Source of the DNA: Rhodocyclaceae bacterium
Lineage (GTDB): Bacteria; Pseudomonadota; Gammaproteobacteria; Burkholderiales; Rhodocyclaceae
Assembly (NCBI GenBank): GCA_006218025.1
Contig: VBWA01000012.1
Coordinates: forward strand, 58,528 to 122,527
Direction: 5' to 3'
DNA length: 64,000 bases
Numbering within the stretch: position 1 is the first letter of the stretch; each line of letters begins with the position of its first letter. Below, one piece after another: positions 26,286-35,035 of this stretch. The notes under the pieces are model-generated. The model was not told where the DNA came from. It saw nothing but the letters and a program-made list of their open reading frames with translations, and ran no database searches. The position numbers were made by a program, and so were the translations under genes.

Positions 26286-26291
26286 TATAAT
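26286..26291 (+). promoter_or_regulatory. Perfect -10 box upstream of the acyl-CoA-binding protein gene
   Basis: TATAAT in the 79-bp gap between two divergent lipid genes. No good -35 match is found at 16-18 bases, so activation by a regulator is possible. Confidence 0.4.
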
Positions 26292-26338
26292 AGTCCAAGC
26301 CAAATCCCGGCGACCACATTGTTGCGACGGAAGACGAC

Positions 26339-26596
26339 ATGAGCGAACTCAAGACAAAATTCGAAGCAGCGGTGGCCGCATCCAAGCAGCTGCCGGAGCG
26401 GCCCTCGAACGACGTGCTGTTGCAGCTTTATGCGTTGTACAAGCAGGCTACCGACGGCGACGTCGAGGGCAAGCGGCCGGGTTTCACCGACATGGTGGGG
26501 CGCGCCAAGTACGACGCCTGGGCCGCAGTCAAGGGCACCGCAAGCGACGCCGCAATGACGCGCTATATCGAGTTGATCAGTTCGCTGCAGGACTGA
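26339..26596 (+). CDS. Acyl-CoA-binding protein (ACBP)
   Basis: This 85-residue four-helix protein binds long-chain acyl-CoA esters and buffers or delivers them. The family signature is plain: LQLYALYKQATDGDVEGKRP followed by KYDAWAAVKGTAS. The length is typical of eukaryotic ACBP, which is uncommon but known in bacteria. It is divergent from the wax ester synthase, for which it could present acyl-CoA. Confidence 0.93.
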   Translation: MSELKTKFEAAVAASKQLPERPSNDVLLQLYALYKQATDGDVEGKRPGFTDMVGRAKYDAWAAVKGTASDAAMTRYIELISSLQD

Positions 26597-26672
26597 TTCA
26601 GGCGCTGCCTGAATTCACAGCGGCTGCTGCCGGGAAAGGACGGACGCCGCGTATCGTTCGCGGCAAGTGGAA

Positions 26673-26694
26673 AGTCGGCGCTGGCGGCACGGCG
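26673..26694 (+). repeat. Dispersed 22-bp repeat, copy 6 (intergenic)
   Basis: AGTCGGCGCTG GCGGC ACGGCG, consensus copy, in the 241-bp gap between the ACBP gene and the next gene. The rest of the gap shows no gene. Confidence 0.85.
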
Positions 26695-26837
26695 CCGGAT
26701 TCCTGCCAGTCGTCATGGCGGCCATTTTTCGATCCGACACAGACATTCGCGGTTCTTCCTGGACGCACACGGGCGAACCCCGCCGTTCGATCCCGTCGCC
26801 TGAATGCAAACCCGGACACCACGAGGAGAATCAGCGC

Positions 26838-27575
26838 ATGGCACTCTGCGGCGACGCGGTTATGGTTCTGTACTATGACATTGCCGGCGACAACGCCGAC
26901 CATGACGACTGGCACACCTACGAGCACCTGCACGAAAGGCTCTCGACCCAGGGCTTCCTGCGGGCGACACGGTGGGTGGCTGAACCAGGTGCGCCGAAGT
27001 ACATGGTGATATACGAGGTGACCGGCACCGACGTCGCGACGTCCTCGGCTTACCTGGCGCGCTTGAACAATCCGACGCCCTGGACTGCATCCATGATGAG
27101 CCGCTTCCGCGGCATGGTCCGGGGCTTCTGCACTGTAGTCGCAAGTTCGGGATTCGGTCTTGGCAACGCAGCGGTTTCAGTGAGGTTCACGCCGGTCGAA
27201 GGCAGGGAATCGAATTTGAAGGACTGGCTCGCGCAGGAGGTCATGCCGGCAATGGCGTCGCGGCGGGGGATGGCAAGCGTGCAGCTTTTGCAGCCCGCTC
27301 CACCGCCGCCAATGACGAAGGAACAATCGATGCGCGGCCCGGATACGCCCATGAGCTGGATCCTGCTGGCCACGGCCTACGATTCAGAAGCCTTGGGCAG
27401 GGCGATTGCGGAGCAACTCGGGCCGGAGGCGCTGCAACGCTTCGGCGCTTCGCCGCAGACGGTGCGGGGTTCCTATGCGCTGCATTACACGGTCACTGCG
27501 CAAGAGGTGGCGCGGACCGCGCCTAACCCGCCGCTGCACCCGGAAGTGCGCGAGACAAGCGGCGCGCGACGGTGA
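26838..27575 (+). CDS. Conserved hypothetical protein, dimeric alpha/beta-barrel-like
   Basis: This 245-residue soluble protein has the N-terminal half DDWHTYEHLHERLSTQGFLRATRW, resembling DUF4286-like or EthD-like ferredoxin-fold domains that bind small organic molecules. The second half repeats the pattern (LKDWLAQEVMPAMASRRGMASVQL), so it appears to be a tandem duplication of one fold. The function is not known. GAGGAG precedes the ATG at 26838. The gene lies between an upstream and an inverted downstream copy of the dispersed repeat. Confidence 0.6.
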   Translation: MALCGDAVMVLYYDIAGDNADHDDWHTYEHLHERLSTQGFLRATRWVAEPGAPKYMVIYEVTGTDVATSSAYLARLNNPTPWTASMMSRFRGMVRGFCTVVASSGFGLGNAAVSVRFTPVEGRESNLKDWLAQEVMPAMASRRGMASVQLLQPAPPPPMTKEQSMRGPDTPMSWILLATAYDSEALGRAIAEQLGPEALQRFGASPQTVRGSYALHYTVTAQEVARTAPNPPLHPEVRETSGARR

Positions 27576-27582
27576 ACTGCTT

Positions 27583-27604
27583 TGCCGTCCCGCCAGCGCC
27601 GACT
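27583..27604 (-). repeat. Dispersed 22-bp repeat, copy 7 (intergenic)
   Basis: Minus-strand reading AGTCGGCGCTG GCGGG ACGGCA, eight bases after a stop codon. Inverted relative to copy 6. Confidence 0.8.
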
Positions 27605-27642
27605 TTTGCGGGGCAGGGCCGACGGAATTGCTGCACTCAGGG

Positions 27643-27927
27643 CTAGCCGGCCGGGCCGAAGTTCTCGTCGAAGAACTTGTTTATTTCGTGCTCGATGCGC
27701 GGGCGCAGCGCGATGAGCAGGAAGCCGAGCTTGACGTAGATCTCGACTTCCTTCTTGCCTACCTCGATGTGCCCGGTGACGCCCATGCGCTGGAAGCGCA
27801 GGGTGTTGCCGTCCCATTCGTGGTCGAGGCCGAATTCCTCGCCGAGTTCCTCGGCAATGCGCTCGGCGCCCTTGCGCGCGCGCTTGAGGGTTACGCCATG
27901 CTCGCGGCAGACTCTGATCTCGCTCAT
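27643..27927 (-). CDS. Polyhydroxyalkanoic acid system family protein
   Basis: This 94-residue protein matches the small PHA-granule-region family: MSEIRVCREHGVTLKRAR, then LRFQRMGVTGHIEV and the C-terminal IEHEINKFFDENF. Members lie near PHA genes or lipid genes and their role is unsettled. It begins 11 bases after fadD and is co-directional, so both are likely on one transcript. Confidence 0.8.
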   Translation of the reverse strand: MSEIRVCREHGVTLKRARKGAERIAEELGEEFGLDHEWDGNTLRFQRMGVTGHIEVGKKEVEIYVKLGFLLIALRPRIEHEINKFFDENFGPAG

Positions 27928-27938
27928 CGCCTGGAACC

Positions 27939-29603
27939 CTAGGCCTTTTCGTCGCGCAGTTCGCGGCGCAGGATCTTGCCCACGTTGGTCTTCGGCAGTT
28001 CGTTGCGGAACGCGATCTGACGCGGCACCTTGTAGCCGGTGAGGTTGGCGCGGCAATGTTCGAGCAGCGACGCTTCCGTCAGGTTCGGGTCCTTCTTGAC
28101 CACATAGATCTTGACGGCTTCGCCGGAATTCGGATCCGGCACCCCGACCGCTGCGGATTCCAGCACGCCCGGATGCATGGCCAGCACATCCTCGATCTCG
28201 TTCGGATAGACGTTGAAGCCGGAGACCAGGATCATGTCCTTCTTGCGGTCGACAATCTTGACGTAGCCGCTGCTGTCCATCATGGCCACGTCACCGGTGC
28301 GCAGGAAGCCGTCGGCCATGATGACCTTGTCGGTTTCCTCGGGTCGGTTCCAGTAACCCTTCATCACTTGCGGGCCGCGGATGCACAGCTCGCCGGGCTG
28401 GCCCAGGGGCAGGTCCTTGCCGGCGTCGTCGCGAATGGTGACTTCGGTGGAGGATATCGGCAGGCCGATGGTGCCGTTGTATTCGATGATGTCGATCGGA
28501 TTCATGGTGGCCGCGGGCGAGGTTTCGGTCAGGCCGTAGGCCTCGATCAGGGTCGCTCCGGTGACCTCCTTCCAGCGCTCGGCCACGGCGCGTTGCACCG
28601 CCATGCCGCCGCCCAGCGTGAGATGGAGCCGGCTCAGGTCGAGCTTGGCAAATTCCGGGTTGTTGAGCATGGCATTGAACAGGGTGTTGACGCCGGTGAT
28701 GGTCGAGAACTGGTACTTGCCGATCTCCTTGATGAAGCCGGGAATGTCGCGCGGGTTGGTGATCAGCACATTGGTGGCGCCGATCTTGAAGAAGGTCAGG
28801 CAGTTCGCCGTCAGCGCGAAGATGTGATACAGGGGCAGGGCGGTGATGATGATCTCTTCCTCGCGCAGGAAGGGGGCGATCCAGGCGTGCGCCTGCTGCA
28901 GGTTGGCGATGATGTTGCGGTGGGTCAGCATCGCGCCCTTCGAGACGCCCGTGGTGCCGCCGGTGTATTGCAGGAAGGCGATATCCTCGTGGCCGACGTC
29001 GACCGCCTGCAGGGGGAAGCGGTGGCCCTGGATCAAGGCATCGCGCAGTTCGATGGCCTGCGGCATGTTCCACGCCGGCACCATCTTCTTGACGTGCTTG
29101 ACGACCACATTGACGATCATGCGCTTGGGAAAATCCAGCATGTCGCCGAGCTGGGTGACCAGCACATGCTTGATCGCCGTGCGGGCAACGACATTTTCCA
29201 GCACGTGGGCGAAGTTCTCGACGATGACGATCGCCTCGGCGCCGGAATCCTTGAGCTGATGCTCGAGCTCGCGCTCGGTATATAGCGGGTTGCAGTTCAC
29301 CACCGTGTAGCCGGCGCGTAGCGCCCCATACAGGCAGACCGGGTACTGCAGCAGGTTGGGCATCATCAGCGCGATGCGGGCGCCCTTGGGCAGCTTCAGC
29401 ATCGACTGGCAATATGAGCCGAAGTCCGCGGACAGCCGATCGAGTTCCGCGTAGGTGATCGCCTTGTCCATGTTGATATAGGCCTTGCGCGGCCCATACA
29501 GCTTTACGCTCCTGGCGAACAGGTCTCCAATGGAGCGGAACTCATCGACATCGATTTCGGCGGGCACGCCTGCCGGATAGTGCTTGAGCCACATCTTTTC
29601 CAT
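27939..29603 (-). CDS. fadD: Long-chain fatty-acid--CoA ligase
   Basis: This AMP-forming acyl-CoA synthetase activates fatty acids with ATP and CoA at the inner membrane. The 554-residue protein has the P-loop-like AMP motif [12 protein letters not shown], the AMP-binding [11 protein letters not shown], and [16 protein letters not shown] with the hinge DRKKDMI. The fatty acyl signature region continues to [18 protein letters not shown] precedes the ATG. It provides acyl-CoA for beta-oxidation or for the neighbouring reductase and wax ester synthase. Confidence 0.92.
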   Translation of the reverse strand: MEKMWLKHYPAGVPAEIDVDEFRSIGDLFARSVKLYGPRKAYINMDKAITYAELDRLSADFGSYCQSMLKLPKGARIALMMPNLLQYPVCLYGALRAGYTVVNCNPLYTERELEHQLKDSGAEAIVIVENFAHVLENVVARTAIKHVLVTQLGDMLDFPKRMIVNVVVKHVKKMVPAWNMPQAIELRDALIQGHRFPLQAVDVGHEDIAFLQYTGGTTGVSKGAMLTHRNIIANLQQAHAWIAPFLREEEIIITALPLYHIFALTANCLTFFKIGATNVLITNPRDIPGFIKEIGKYQFSTITGVNTLFNAMLNNPEFAKLDLSRLHLTLGGGMAVQRAVAERWKEVTGATLIEAYGLTETSPAATMNPIDIIEYNGTIGLPISSTEVTIRDDAGKDLPLGQPGELCIRGPQVMKGYWNRPEETDKVIMADGFLRTGDVAMMDSSGYVKIVDRKKDMILVSGFNVYPNEIEDVLAMHPGVLESAAVGVPDPNSGEAVKIYVVKKDPNLTEASLLEHCRANLTGYKVPRQIAFRNELPKTNVGKILRRELRDEKA

Positions 29604-29680
29604 GGTATTTGCTCCTCTGTTTTTTCACATTCTAATCACAATGCGAATCGACGCCGAGCTTCGGGTCGCCGCGCCAGTCT

Positions 29681-30892
29681 TCAGCAAAGCCACTTCTGCA
29701 GCCGTTGGTACACCTCGGGGTTATCGAGCAGATCGAGGTGATGCATGTCGTAGCCGACCCACTGCCGCGACTCGGGAATATTCAGGCAAAGACCTTGGTC
29801 CGCGTGCTGGCCGAGCGCGCTGCGCACAGGCACCAGCCCGTCGCCCGGCGGCGGCTTGCCAGAGTCGCCCGGTGCTTTTGCGATCGAAGCGCCTATTGCA
29901 TAGCACTGCGCGCCTTCGGGCAGCGGGACGAGAGTTCTCTTCTTGCTGCGCGCAAAGCGGTCGCCGTGTTGCCAGTCCTCATCGAGGACGCTGCCATGGC
30001 GCAGATCGGTAATCCCGGCGCTGCGGATCTTTCCCAGGCGGGCCAGCGCGGCCGTGTAGGGACTGAGCTCGAGGATCACATTCACCCAGTTGCCGCCGCG
30101 CTCGAGCGGTGCGCCGTGGTGCGGCGTACCGAGAAAAACCAGCTGCCGCAGATGCTGCAGCCACGTCTGCCCCCCCAGCCGTGCGTAGTAGCAGGCGCTG
30201 TGTGCCACCAGGCCGCCCATGCTGTGCCCGATGATCACCAGCTTCTCCACCGGGACCGGCCAGGCCTGCACCAGGGCCTCCATGATGTCGGCAAAGGCGC
30301 GGCCGTTGGTCGACACATGCTGGCCGCTGTTGTAGTGCAGGTAGAGCGGAGTAAAGCCGGCCGCGGCCGCCAGCGCTTCGCCGTGGTCGTGCCCGTTGCG
30401 CCGCCATTTCAGATCATTCATGCAAAGCCCGTGCAGCAGCAGCAGGATCTTGCCGCCGGGCTGGGGAATGCTGGCGGCGAGACCCTGCCGGGTCAGCACC
30501 AGCGGCTGCCCGTTGCGGCGCAACTGCATCGGAATGGACAGGGGGTTGGCGCTCGCCGCGAGGTGGTCGCCGATCACGCCATTGAGCGCAGCGAGCAAAG
30601 CCTCGCGCGTGCCGGACGAGGTCGCCGGTTCCTGGTCGAGCAGTGGCGTCAGTTGGGCGATCAGCGCATCGATGCCGCTGCCGACCAGGCGCGTCGCGCC
30701 CTGTATGGTGCGATAGACCAGCCCGGTGATGCCCCGCGTCGGTTCCTGCGTGTGGCGGCCAAGTATCCCCGGGGTTCGCACGATATTGTGGTGCATGGTC
30801 TCGACCAGCCGGGTCAGGCCGATCGTGGCGTCGATCGCGAGGCGGCTGACGCCGCGAATGTCGGCCGGGCGGATCGGGGATTTTCGGGTCAT
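29681..30892 (-). CDS. Alpha/beta hydrolase (lipase-like)
   Basis: This 403-residue protein has a long N-terminal helical region (about 1-130) and a hydrolase domain with LLLLHGLCMNDLKW (oxyanion loop) and IIGHSMGGLVAH (nucleophile Ser). FLGTPHHGAPLERGG is typical of triacylglycerol lipase/PGAP1-like enzymes. The histidine is probably in GYDMHHLDLL near the C-terminus. The ATG at 30892 begins the conserved part. No signal peptide is seen. Substrate unknown; ester lipids are likely given nearby genes. Confidence 0.8.
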   Translation of the reverse strand: MTRKSPIRPADIRGVSRLAIDATIGLTRLVETMHHNIVRTPGILGRHTQEPTRGITGLVYRTIQGATRLVGSGIDALIAQLTPLLDQEPATSSGTREALLAALNGVIGDHLAASANPLSIPMQLRRNGQPLVLTRQGLAASIPQPGGKILLLLHGLCMNDLKWRRNGHDHGEALAAAAGFTPLYLHYNSGQHVSTNGRAFADIMEALVQAWPVPVEKLVIIGHSMGGLVAHSACYYARLGGQTWLQHLRQLVFLGTPHHGAPLERGGNWVNVILELSPYTAALARLGKIRSAGITDLRHGSVLDEDWQHGDRFARSKKRTLVPLPEGAQCYAIGASIAKAPGDSGKPPPGDGLVPVRSALGQHADQGLCLNIPESRQWVGYDMHHLDLLDNPEVYQRLQKWLC

Positions 30893-30974
30893 GGCGCCAA
30901 GGGTGGTCGGGGCGGGCGGTGGATTGTGTCCGCCCATCGTTAGAATGCGGTGTCTGTCATTGGCCGATTATCCC

Positions 30975-31889
30975 ATGCGCTTCCTGTTGTCGCTGCTGCT
31001 TGTCGCTGCCGTTCTGGTGTGCCTGCCGACGCGCGCCGAAATCGTCGTCACCGACGCCAGCGGCGTCGGCATCAGGCTCGCCGCACCGGCGCAGCGCATC
31101 GTCAGCCTGTCGCCGCACATTACCGAGTTGTTGTTCGCAGTCGGCGCGGGTGACCGGATCGTCGGCAATGTGGACTACGGCAACTATCCGCCGGCGGCAA
31201 GGGCCCTGCCCAAAGTCGGCGACTATGCCAATCTCGACCTGGAAGGCGTCGTCGCCCTCAAGCCCGATCTGGTCATGGGCTGGCAGAGCGGCAATCCGCC
31301 GGCCGCGGTGGCCCGCTTGCGGGCGATGGGCCTGCAGGTGCACCTGTCCGAGCCGGGCCGCATCGAAGATATCGCCGGTGAAATGGAACGCATCGGCCGG
31401 CTTGCCGGCACCGAGGCGGCGGCCAATGCGGCGGCGACAGCGTTTCGCGAGCGTCATGCCAGGCTGGCGGCCCGCTACCGTCAGCGGCCGCCCGTCACGG
31501 TGTTCTACCAGATATGGAAGCAGCCCCTGATGACGATCAACAGCAAGCAGATCATCAGCGATGCGATACGGCTATGCGGCGGGCGCAATGTGTTCGCACA
31601 ACTGCAAGGCATGGCGCCGACCGTCAGCGTCGAAGCCGTGATCGCCGCCAACCCGGAGGTCATTGTTGCCAGCGGCATGGGCGAATCGCGGCCCGAATGG
31701 CTGGACGACTGGAAGCGCTGGAACACGTTGACGGCGGTGGCCCGGGACAACCTCTACTTCGTTCCGCCGGACCTGCTTCAGCGCCACACGCCGCGCATCC
31801 TCGATGGCGCTGAGAAGCTCTGCGCGCATCTTGAAGCGGCGCGCGGCAAGCGGACGCTCGGGAACGAGCGCGGAAAGGCAGGCAAATGA
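30975..31889 (+). CDS. btuF: Periplasmic cobalamin-binding protein
   Basis: This ABC-transporter solute-binding protein for cobalamin (304 residues) is of the helical-backbone class (TroA/BtuF fold). A signal peptide is visible (MRFLLSLLLVAAVLVCLPTRA). Conserved features are RIVSLSPHITELLFAVGAGDRIVG, LKPDLVMGW and NPEVIVASG. ATG at 30975 is chosen because it starts the signal peptide. Its btuCD and btuB partners are 18 kb away, so it could also serve a related siderophore. It overlaps the next gene by four bases. Confidence 0.85.
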   Translation: MRFLLSLLLVAAVLVCLPTRAEIVVTDASGVGIRLAAPAQRIVSLSPHITELLFAVGAGDRIVGNVDYGNYPPAARALPKVGDYANLDLEGVVALKPDLVMGWQSGNPPAAVARLRAMGLQVHLSEPGRIEDIAGEMERIGRLAGTEAAANAAATAFRERHARLAARYRQRPPVTVFYQIWKQPLMTINSKQIISDAIRLCGGRNVFAQLQGMAPTVSVEAVIAANPEVIVASGMGESRPEWLDDWKRWNTLTAVARDNLYFVPPDLLQRHTPRILDGAEKLCAHLEAARGKRTLGNERGKAGK

Positions 31890-32317
31890 AGCCGCAGCAA
31901 GCCGCGACGCGCTTCCACTACGCCTTTGCAATCTCCGACATCGAGCGCGCCCGCGAATTCTATGTGCAGCGGCTGGGCTGTGCGGAGGGCCGCAGCACCG
32001 GGCACTGGATCGACTTCGAACTTTTCGGCCACCAGCTTTCCGCGCATCTGGGCACGCCGCCCGGCGCCTCGTGCGAGGGCGTGGTCGATGGTCATGCGGT
32101 GCCGATTCCGCACTTCGGTGCGATTCTGGCGATCGAGCAGTTCTGGGCATTTGCCGAGCGGCTGCGCGCGGCCGGCATCAGCTTTCTCATGGAACCGGCA
32201 CTGCGCTTCGTCGGCAAGCCGGGCGAGCAAGCGACGATGTTTTTTCTCGATCCCGACGGCAATGCGCTCGAGTTCAAGGCCTTCGTGCGTCCGGACGAGG
32301 TGTTCGCCAGTCAGTGA
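31886..32317 (+). CDS. VOC (glyoxalase/dioxygenase superfamily) protein
   Basis: This 143-residue protein with the beta-alpha-beta-beta-beta fold shows FHYAFAISDIERAREFYVQRLG at the N-terminus and FFLDPDGNALEFKAF at the C-terminus. The glutamate in LEFK and a histidine near the start (FHYAF) are probable metal ligands. Its start overlaps the btuF stop (ATGA). The reaction cannot be inferred. Confidence 0.75.
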   Translation: MKPQQAATRFHYAFAISDIERAREFYVQRLGCAEGRSTGHWIDFELFGHQLSAHLGTPPGASCEGVVDGHAVPIPHFGAILAIEQFWAFAERLRAAGISFLMEPALRFVGKPGEQATMFFLDPDGNALEFKAFVRPDEVFASQ

Positions 32318-32319
32318 AG

Positions 32320-32341
32320 AGTCGGCGCTGACGACACGGTG
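32320..32341 (+). repeat. Dispersed 22-bp repeat, copy 8 (intergenic, degenerate)
   Basis: AGTCGGCGCTG ACGAC ACGGTG, two bases after a stop codon, in a gap between convergent genes. Confidence 0.7.
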
Positions 32342-32427
32342 AGTGGCGTCGTCAGTGAATTCCGCCGATGCAGGGAATTCTGGCCAGCGCAATTGCTGGA
32401 CCGGTGCAACGCCTCAAGCGCGGATGC

Positions 32428-34134
32428 CTAGTTCGCGTCTTCCAGAGAAGCCGTAGCTCTAATCACCTCGTCCAGCGAAGTCAGCCCGCGCAGGGCTTTC
32501 TTGAAGCCATCGTAGCGAAGGGTGTTGAATCCCTGACGGACGGCAATGGCCATGATTTCGTCGTAGTCGCGCGCGCGAAGAACGGCTTCGCGGATCTGCG
32601 GCGTTACCTTGAGATATTCATGAATGCCTATCCGCCCGGAATAGCCGGTCTTGCCGCAGCGCTCGCAGCCTTCGCCACGATAGAAGACCGGCAGCGCAGC
32701 GCCTTCACGCCAGAAGAAGAACTGGCGCAGGATATCCGGGTCGGGCTGATGCTCGGTCTTGCAGTATTCGCACAGCCGCCGCACCAGCCGCTGCCCCAGC
32801 ACGCCGATGATGGAAGGGGCGACGATGAAACGCTCGACCCCCATTTCCAGCAGCCGTGTGGTGGCCTGGATGGCGTCGCTGGTGTGCAGCGTAGTCAGCA
32901 CCAGATGCCCGGTCAGTGCAGCCTGGGCGGCGATGCGCGCGGTTTCGGTGTCGCGGATCTCGCCGACCAGAATGGCATCCGGGTCCTGCCGCAGCACCGA
33001 GCGCAACACCGCTTCGAAGCTGCGTCCGGCCTTGTCGTTAACCATCACCTGGTTCAGGCTCGGCACGTCGTATTCCACGGGGTCTTCGATGGTGACGATA
33101 TTGATCTCGGGTGTGTTGATGTAGTTGAGCGCGGCATACAGGGTGGAACTCTTGCCGGAACCGGTGGGGCCGGTGACGAACAGGATGCCCTGCGGCTGCC
33201 TCAGGGTTGCCTTGAAGGGCCGCAGTATTTCCGGCGAAAAATCCAGCTTGTCGAGATTGAGGGCTGCGCTGGTGTAGAGCGAACCGAGAATCCTCATCAC
33301 CACCTTTTCCCCGTACATCACCGGCAGGCTGGAAACGCGCAGGTCGAGGCTTTTCGTCGGCAGCGGAAAACTCAGACGGCCATCCTGCGGACGTCGCCGC
33401 TCGGTGATGTCCATCTGCGCCACGATCTTGTAGCGTGATGCCAGCGGCAGCGCCATTTCCACCGGCAGGAAAAGTTTGTCGGCCAGCACGCCGTCGATGC
33501 GGAAGCGCACCACCACCTCGTTCTTCTTCGGCTCGATATGAATGTCGGAAGCGCGTTCCTTCAGCGCCAGCAGGATGATGGAATCGGCCAGAGCCACCAG
33601 CGGTCGGGATTCAATCAGCTGCGTCAGCTTGGCCTCGCTGAAGTTTCCGGGCAGGAAGGGGGTCAGATCGAACTTGGCCACCAGTGCATCCACGTTGGCG
33701 GGCGACTGATAGTTGACCTTGATTGCGGAACTGATCTCGTCACGGAAACAAAACACCGGGCTGACCGGCTTCATCATCAGCTTGGATAGTTCAGTGACGG
33801 CCTTGGCGTCGTCCGGGTGAACCATGCCCACCGTGACCGCCTCGCCCATCTGGTAGAGCGGAATCGCCTGGAGACGCTCGGCAAGATCGCCCGGCAGCAG
33901 TGCAAGGGCTTCCTGCTGGAACAGCGTCTTGCTCAGGTTGACATAAGTGTGGCCGACCTGCGTCGCCAGCAGGTCGCCGGCGCTGTCGCGATCCAGGTAG
34001 CCGTCCGTGATGATGTATTGCACGAATTCGATCGCGTCCCGGTTTGCGGCTTTGAGCATGCTTTCCAGGGTGGGCGCGGGAATTCGAGCCTTTTCCCGGA
34101 GACTTGCGATAAGGGCTTCCGTCAGATCGATCAT
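32428..34134 (-). CDS. PilB/GspE-family secretion/pilus assembly ATPase
   Basis: This 568-residue hexameric ATPase is of the type IV pilus or type II secretion assembly family. An N-terminal T2SSE_N-like domain (about 1-150) precedes the motor. Walker A is GPTGSGKSST (about 330). The Asp box and Walker B follow in TIEDPVEY and ILVGEIRDTET, with the His box TLHTSDA. A zinc-binding tetracysteine site (CEYC ... CERC) lies near the C-terminus. It overlaps the zinc-ribbon gene upstream by one base. No pilin, PilC or secretin genes are in the window, so the apparatus it serves is unknown. Confidence 0.9.
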   Translation of the reverse strand: MIDLTEALIASLREKARIPAPTLESMLKAANRDAIEFVQYIITDGYLDRDSAGDLLATQVGHTYVNLSKTLFQQEALALLPGDLAERLQAIPLYQMGEAVTVGMVHPDDAKAVTELSKLMMKPVSPVFCFRDEISSAIKVNYQSPANVDALVAKFDLTPFLPGNFSEAKLTQLIESRPLVALADSIILLALKERASDIHIEPKKNEVVVRFRIDGVLADKLFLPVEMALPLASRYKIVAQMDITERRRPQDGRLSFPLPTKSLDLRVSSLPVMYGEKVVMRILGSLYTSAALNLDKLDFSPEILRPFKATLRQPQGILFVTGPTGSGKSSTLYAALNYINTPEINIVTIEDPVEYDVPSLNQVMVNDKAGRSFEAVLRSVLRQDPDAILVGEIRDTETARIAAQAALTGHLVLTTLHTSDAIQATTRLLEMGVERFIVAPSIIGVLGQRLVRRLCEYCKTEHQPDPDILRQFFFWREGAALPVFYRGEGCERCGKTGYSGRIGIHEYLKVTPQIREAVLRARDYDEIMAIAVRQGFNTLRYDGFKKALRGLTSLDEVIRATASLEDAN

Positions 34135-34451
34135 CAGAATTTCTTTCTGCGCTTGGCCAGCAATTTGCGTATGTCATCCTGGGTGACGCGTGCCTTGTGT
34201 GTCGTTTCGAGGAACTTGTTTTCCTGGGCCGCCTGCTCCGCCAGGTGCTCCAGGTCAAAGCGCCGGTCGGCATCCATGACGGCGTGCTGCAGCGTTGCGT
34301 CTCCCCCCACCACAAGCGCGGCGCCACAGCGCCCGCAATAGGCGTCATGCACAGCGGCAACGAAGCCGCAGCGGCAGCGCGCGTGAGGCAGGACCTCGCC
34401 GCAGGTGCCACAAAAAGCGTAGCCGGGCGGGCTGGAATGGGAGCAGGTCAT
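34134..34451 (-). CDS. Small zinc-ribbon protein
   Basis: This 105-residue protein has paired cysteines CGTC (about 14-17) and CGRC (about 39-42), plus CRC, giving one or two zinc ribbons. A charged helical C-terminus follows (LEHLAEQAAQENKF, DDIRKLLAKRRKKF). No family was recognised. It overlaps both the PilB-like ATPase (1 base) and the CheY-like regulator (4 bases), so it is made together with them. An adaptor between regulator and ATPase is possible but inferred. Confidence 0.65.
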   Translation of the reverse strand: MTCSHSSPPGYAFCGTCGEVLPHARCRCGFVAAVHDAYCGRCGAALVVGGDATLQHAVMDADRRFDLEHLAEQAAQENKFLETTHKARVTQDDIRKLLAKRRKKF

Positions 34452-34864
34452 GATTCCGCCGCCCGAAGGTCTTCCAGATACTCGCCCCAGGTCTCGCCGA
34501 TCATCTTGCTCAAGTCATCGGCGGGCATATTCTTCAGGATGTAATTGCGTGCGCCGTTGTCGATGCATTCCTTCACCACGTCGATGGCGTTGAGCGAAGT
34601 CATCATGATCACCAGCGCTTTGGGATTCAGCGCCACGATCTGCTTCAAGGCGCTGATGCCGTCCAGTTTTGGCATGTTGATATCCATCATCGTGATGTCG
34701 GGCGACAACTGCTTGTACAGTTCCAGCGCCTGTTCGCCGTCCCCGGCCTCGCCAACGACTTCAGCCCCGAGCGATGAAACGATCAGACGGATCAGGCTGC
34801 GGATATGGCGCTCGTCATCCACGATCAGTACGCGAACCTTGCGCTTGTCGCTGGTTTCATCCAT
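34448..34864 (-). CDS. CheY-like single-domain response regulator
   Basis: This 138-residue receiver domain has the acidic pocket VDDE, the phospho-acceptor Asp in MMDINMPKLDG, the Thr/Ser switch MMTS and the lysine in YILKNMP. No output domain is present. The gene overlaps the zinc-ribbon gene and is two genes from a PilB-like ATPase, so it may regulate pilus or secretion activity rather than the flagellar motor. The 171-bp gap between it and cheB holds no gene. Confidence 0.88.
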   Translation of the reverse strand: MDETSDKRKVRVLIVDDERHIRSLIRLIVSSLGAEVVGEAGDGEQALELYKQLSPDITMMDINMPKLDGISALKQIVALNPKALVIMMTSLNAIDVVKECIDNGARNYILKNMPADDLSKMIGETWGEYLEDLRAAES

Positions 34865-35035
34865 GTACTGCCTCCACTCTCGTCAAAAAACAGATTGCGC
34901 TGATCGCTCGTCTGAGGCCGCAACATGCGGAACCGGGAACGCCCCCTCATGCCATCGACTGCAAATCTACCATTCCGTGTGCCAATCCTGCGCATTTTGC
35001 CGGAATGCGCCGCCCGGCTGCCGGGGGAACGTCCA

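Noticed and set aside
29641..29690. GACGCCGAGCTTCGGGTCGCCGCGCCAG as a degenerate repeat copy
   Set aside because: Order and spacing of the blocks do not fit the consensus.
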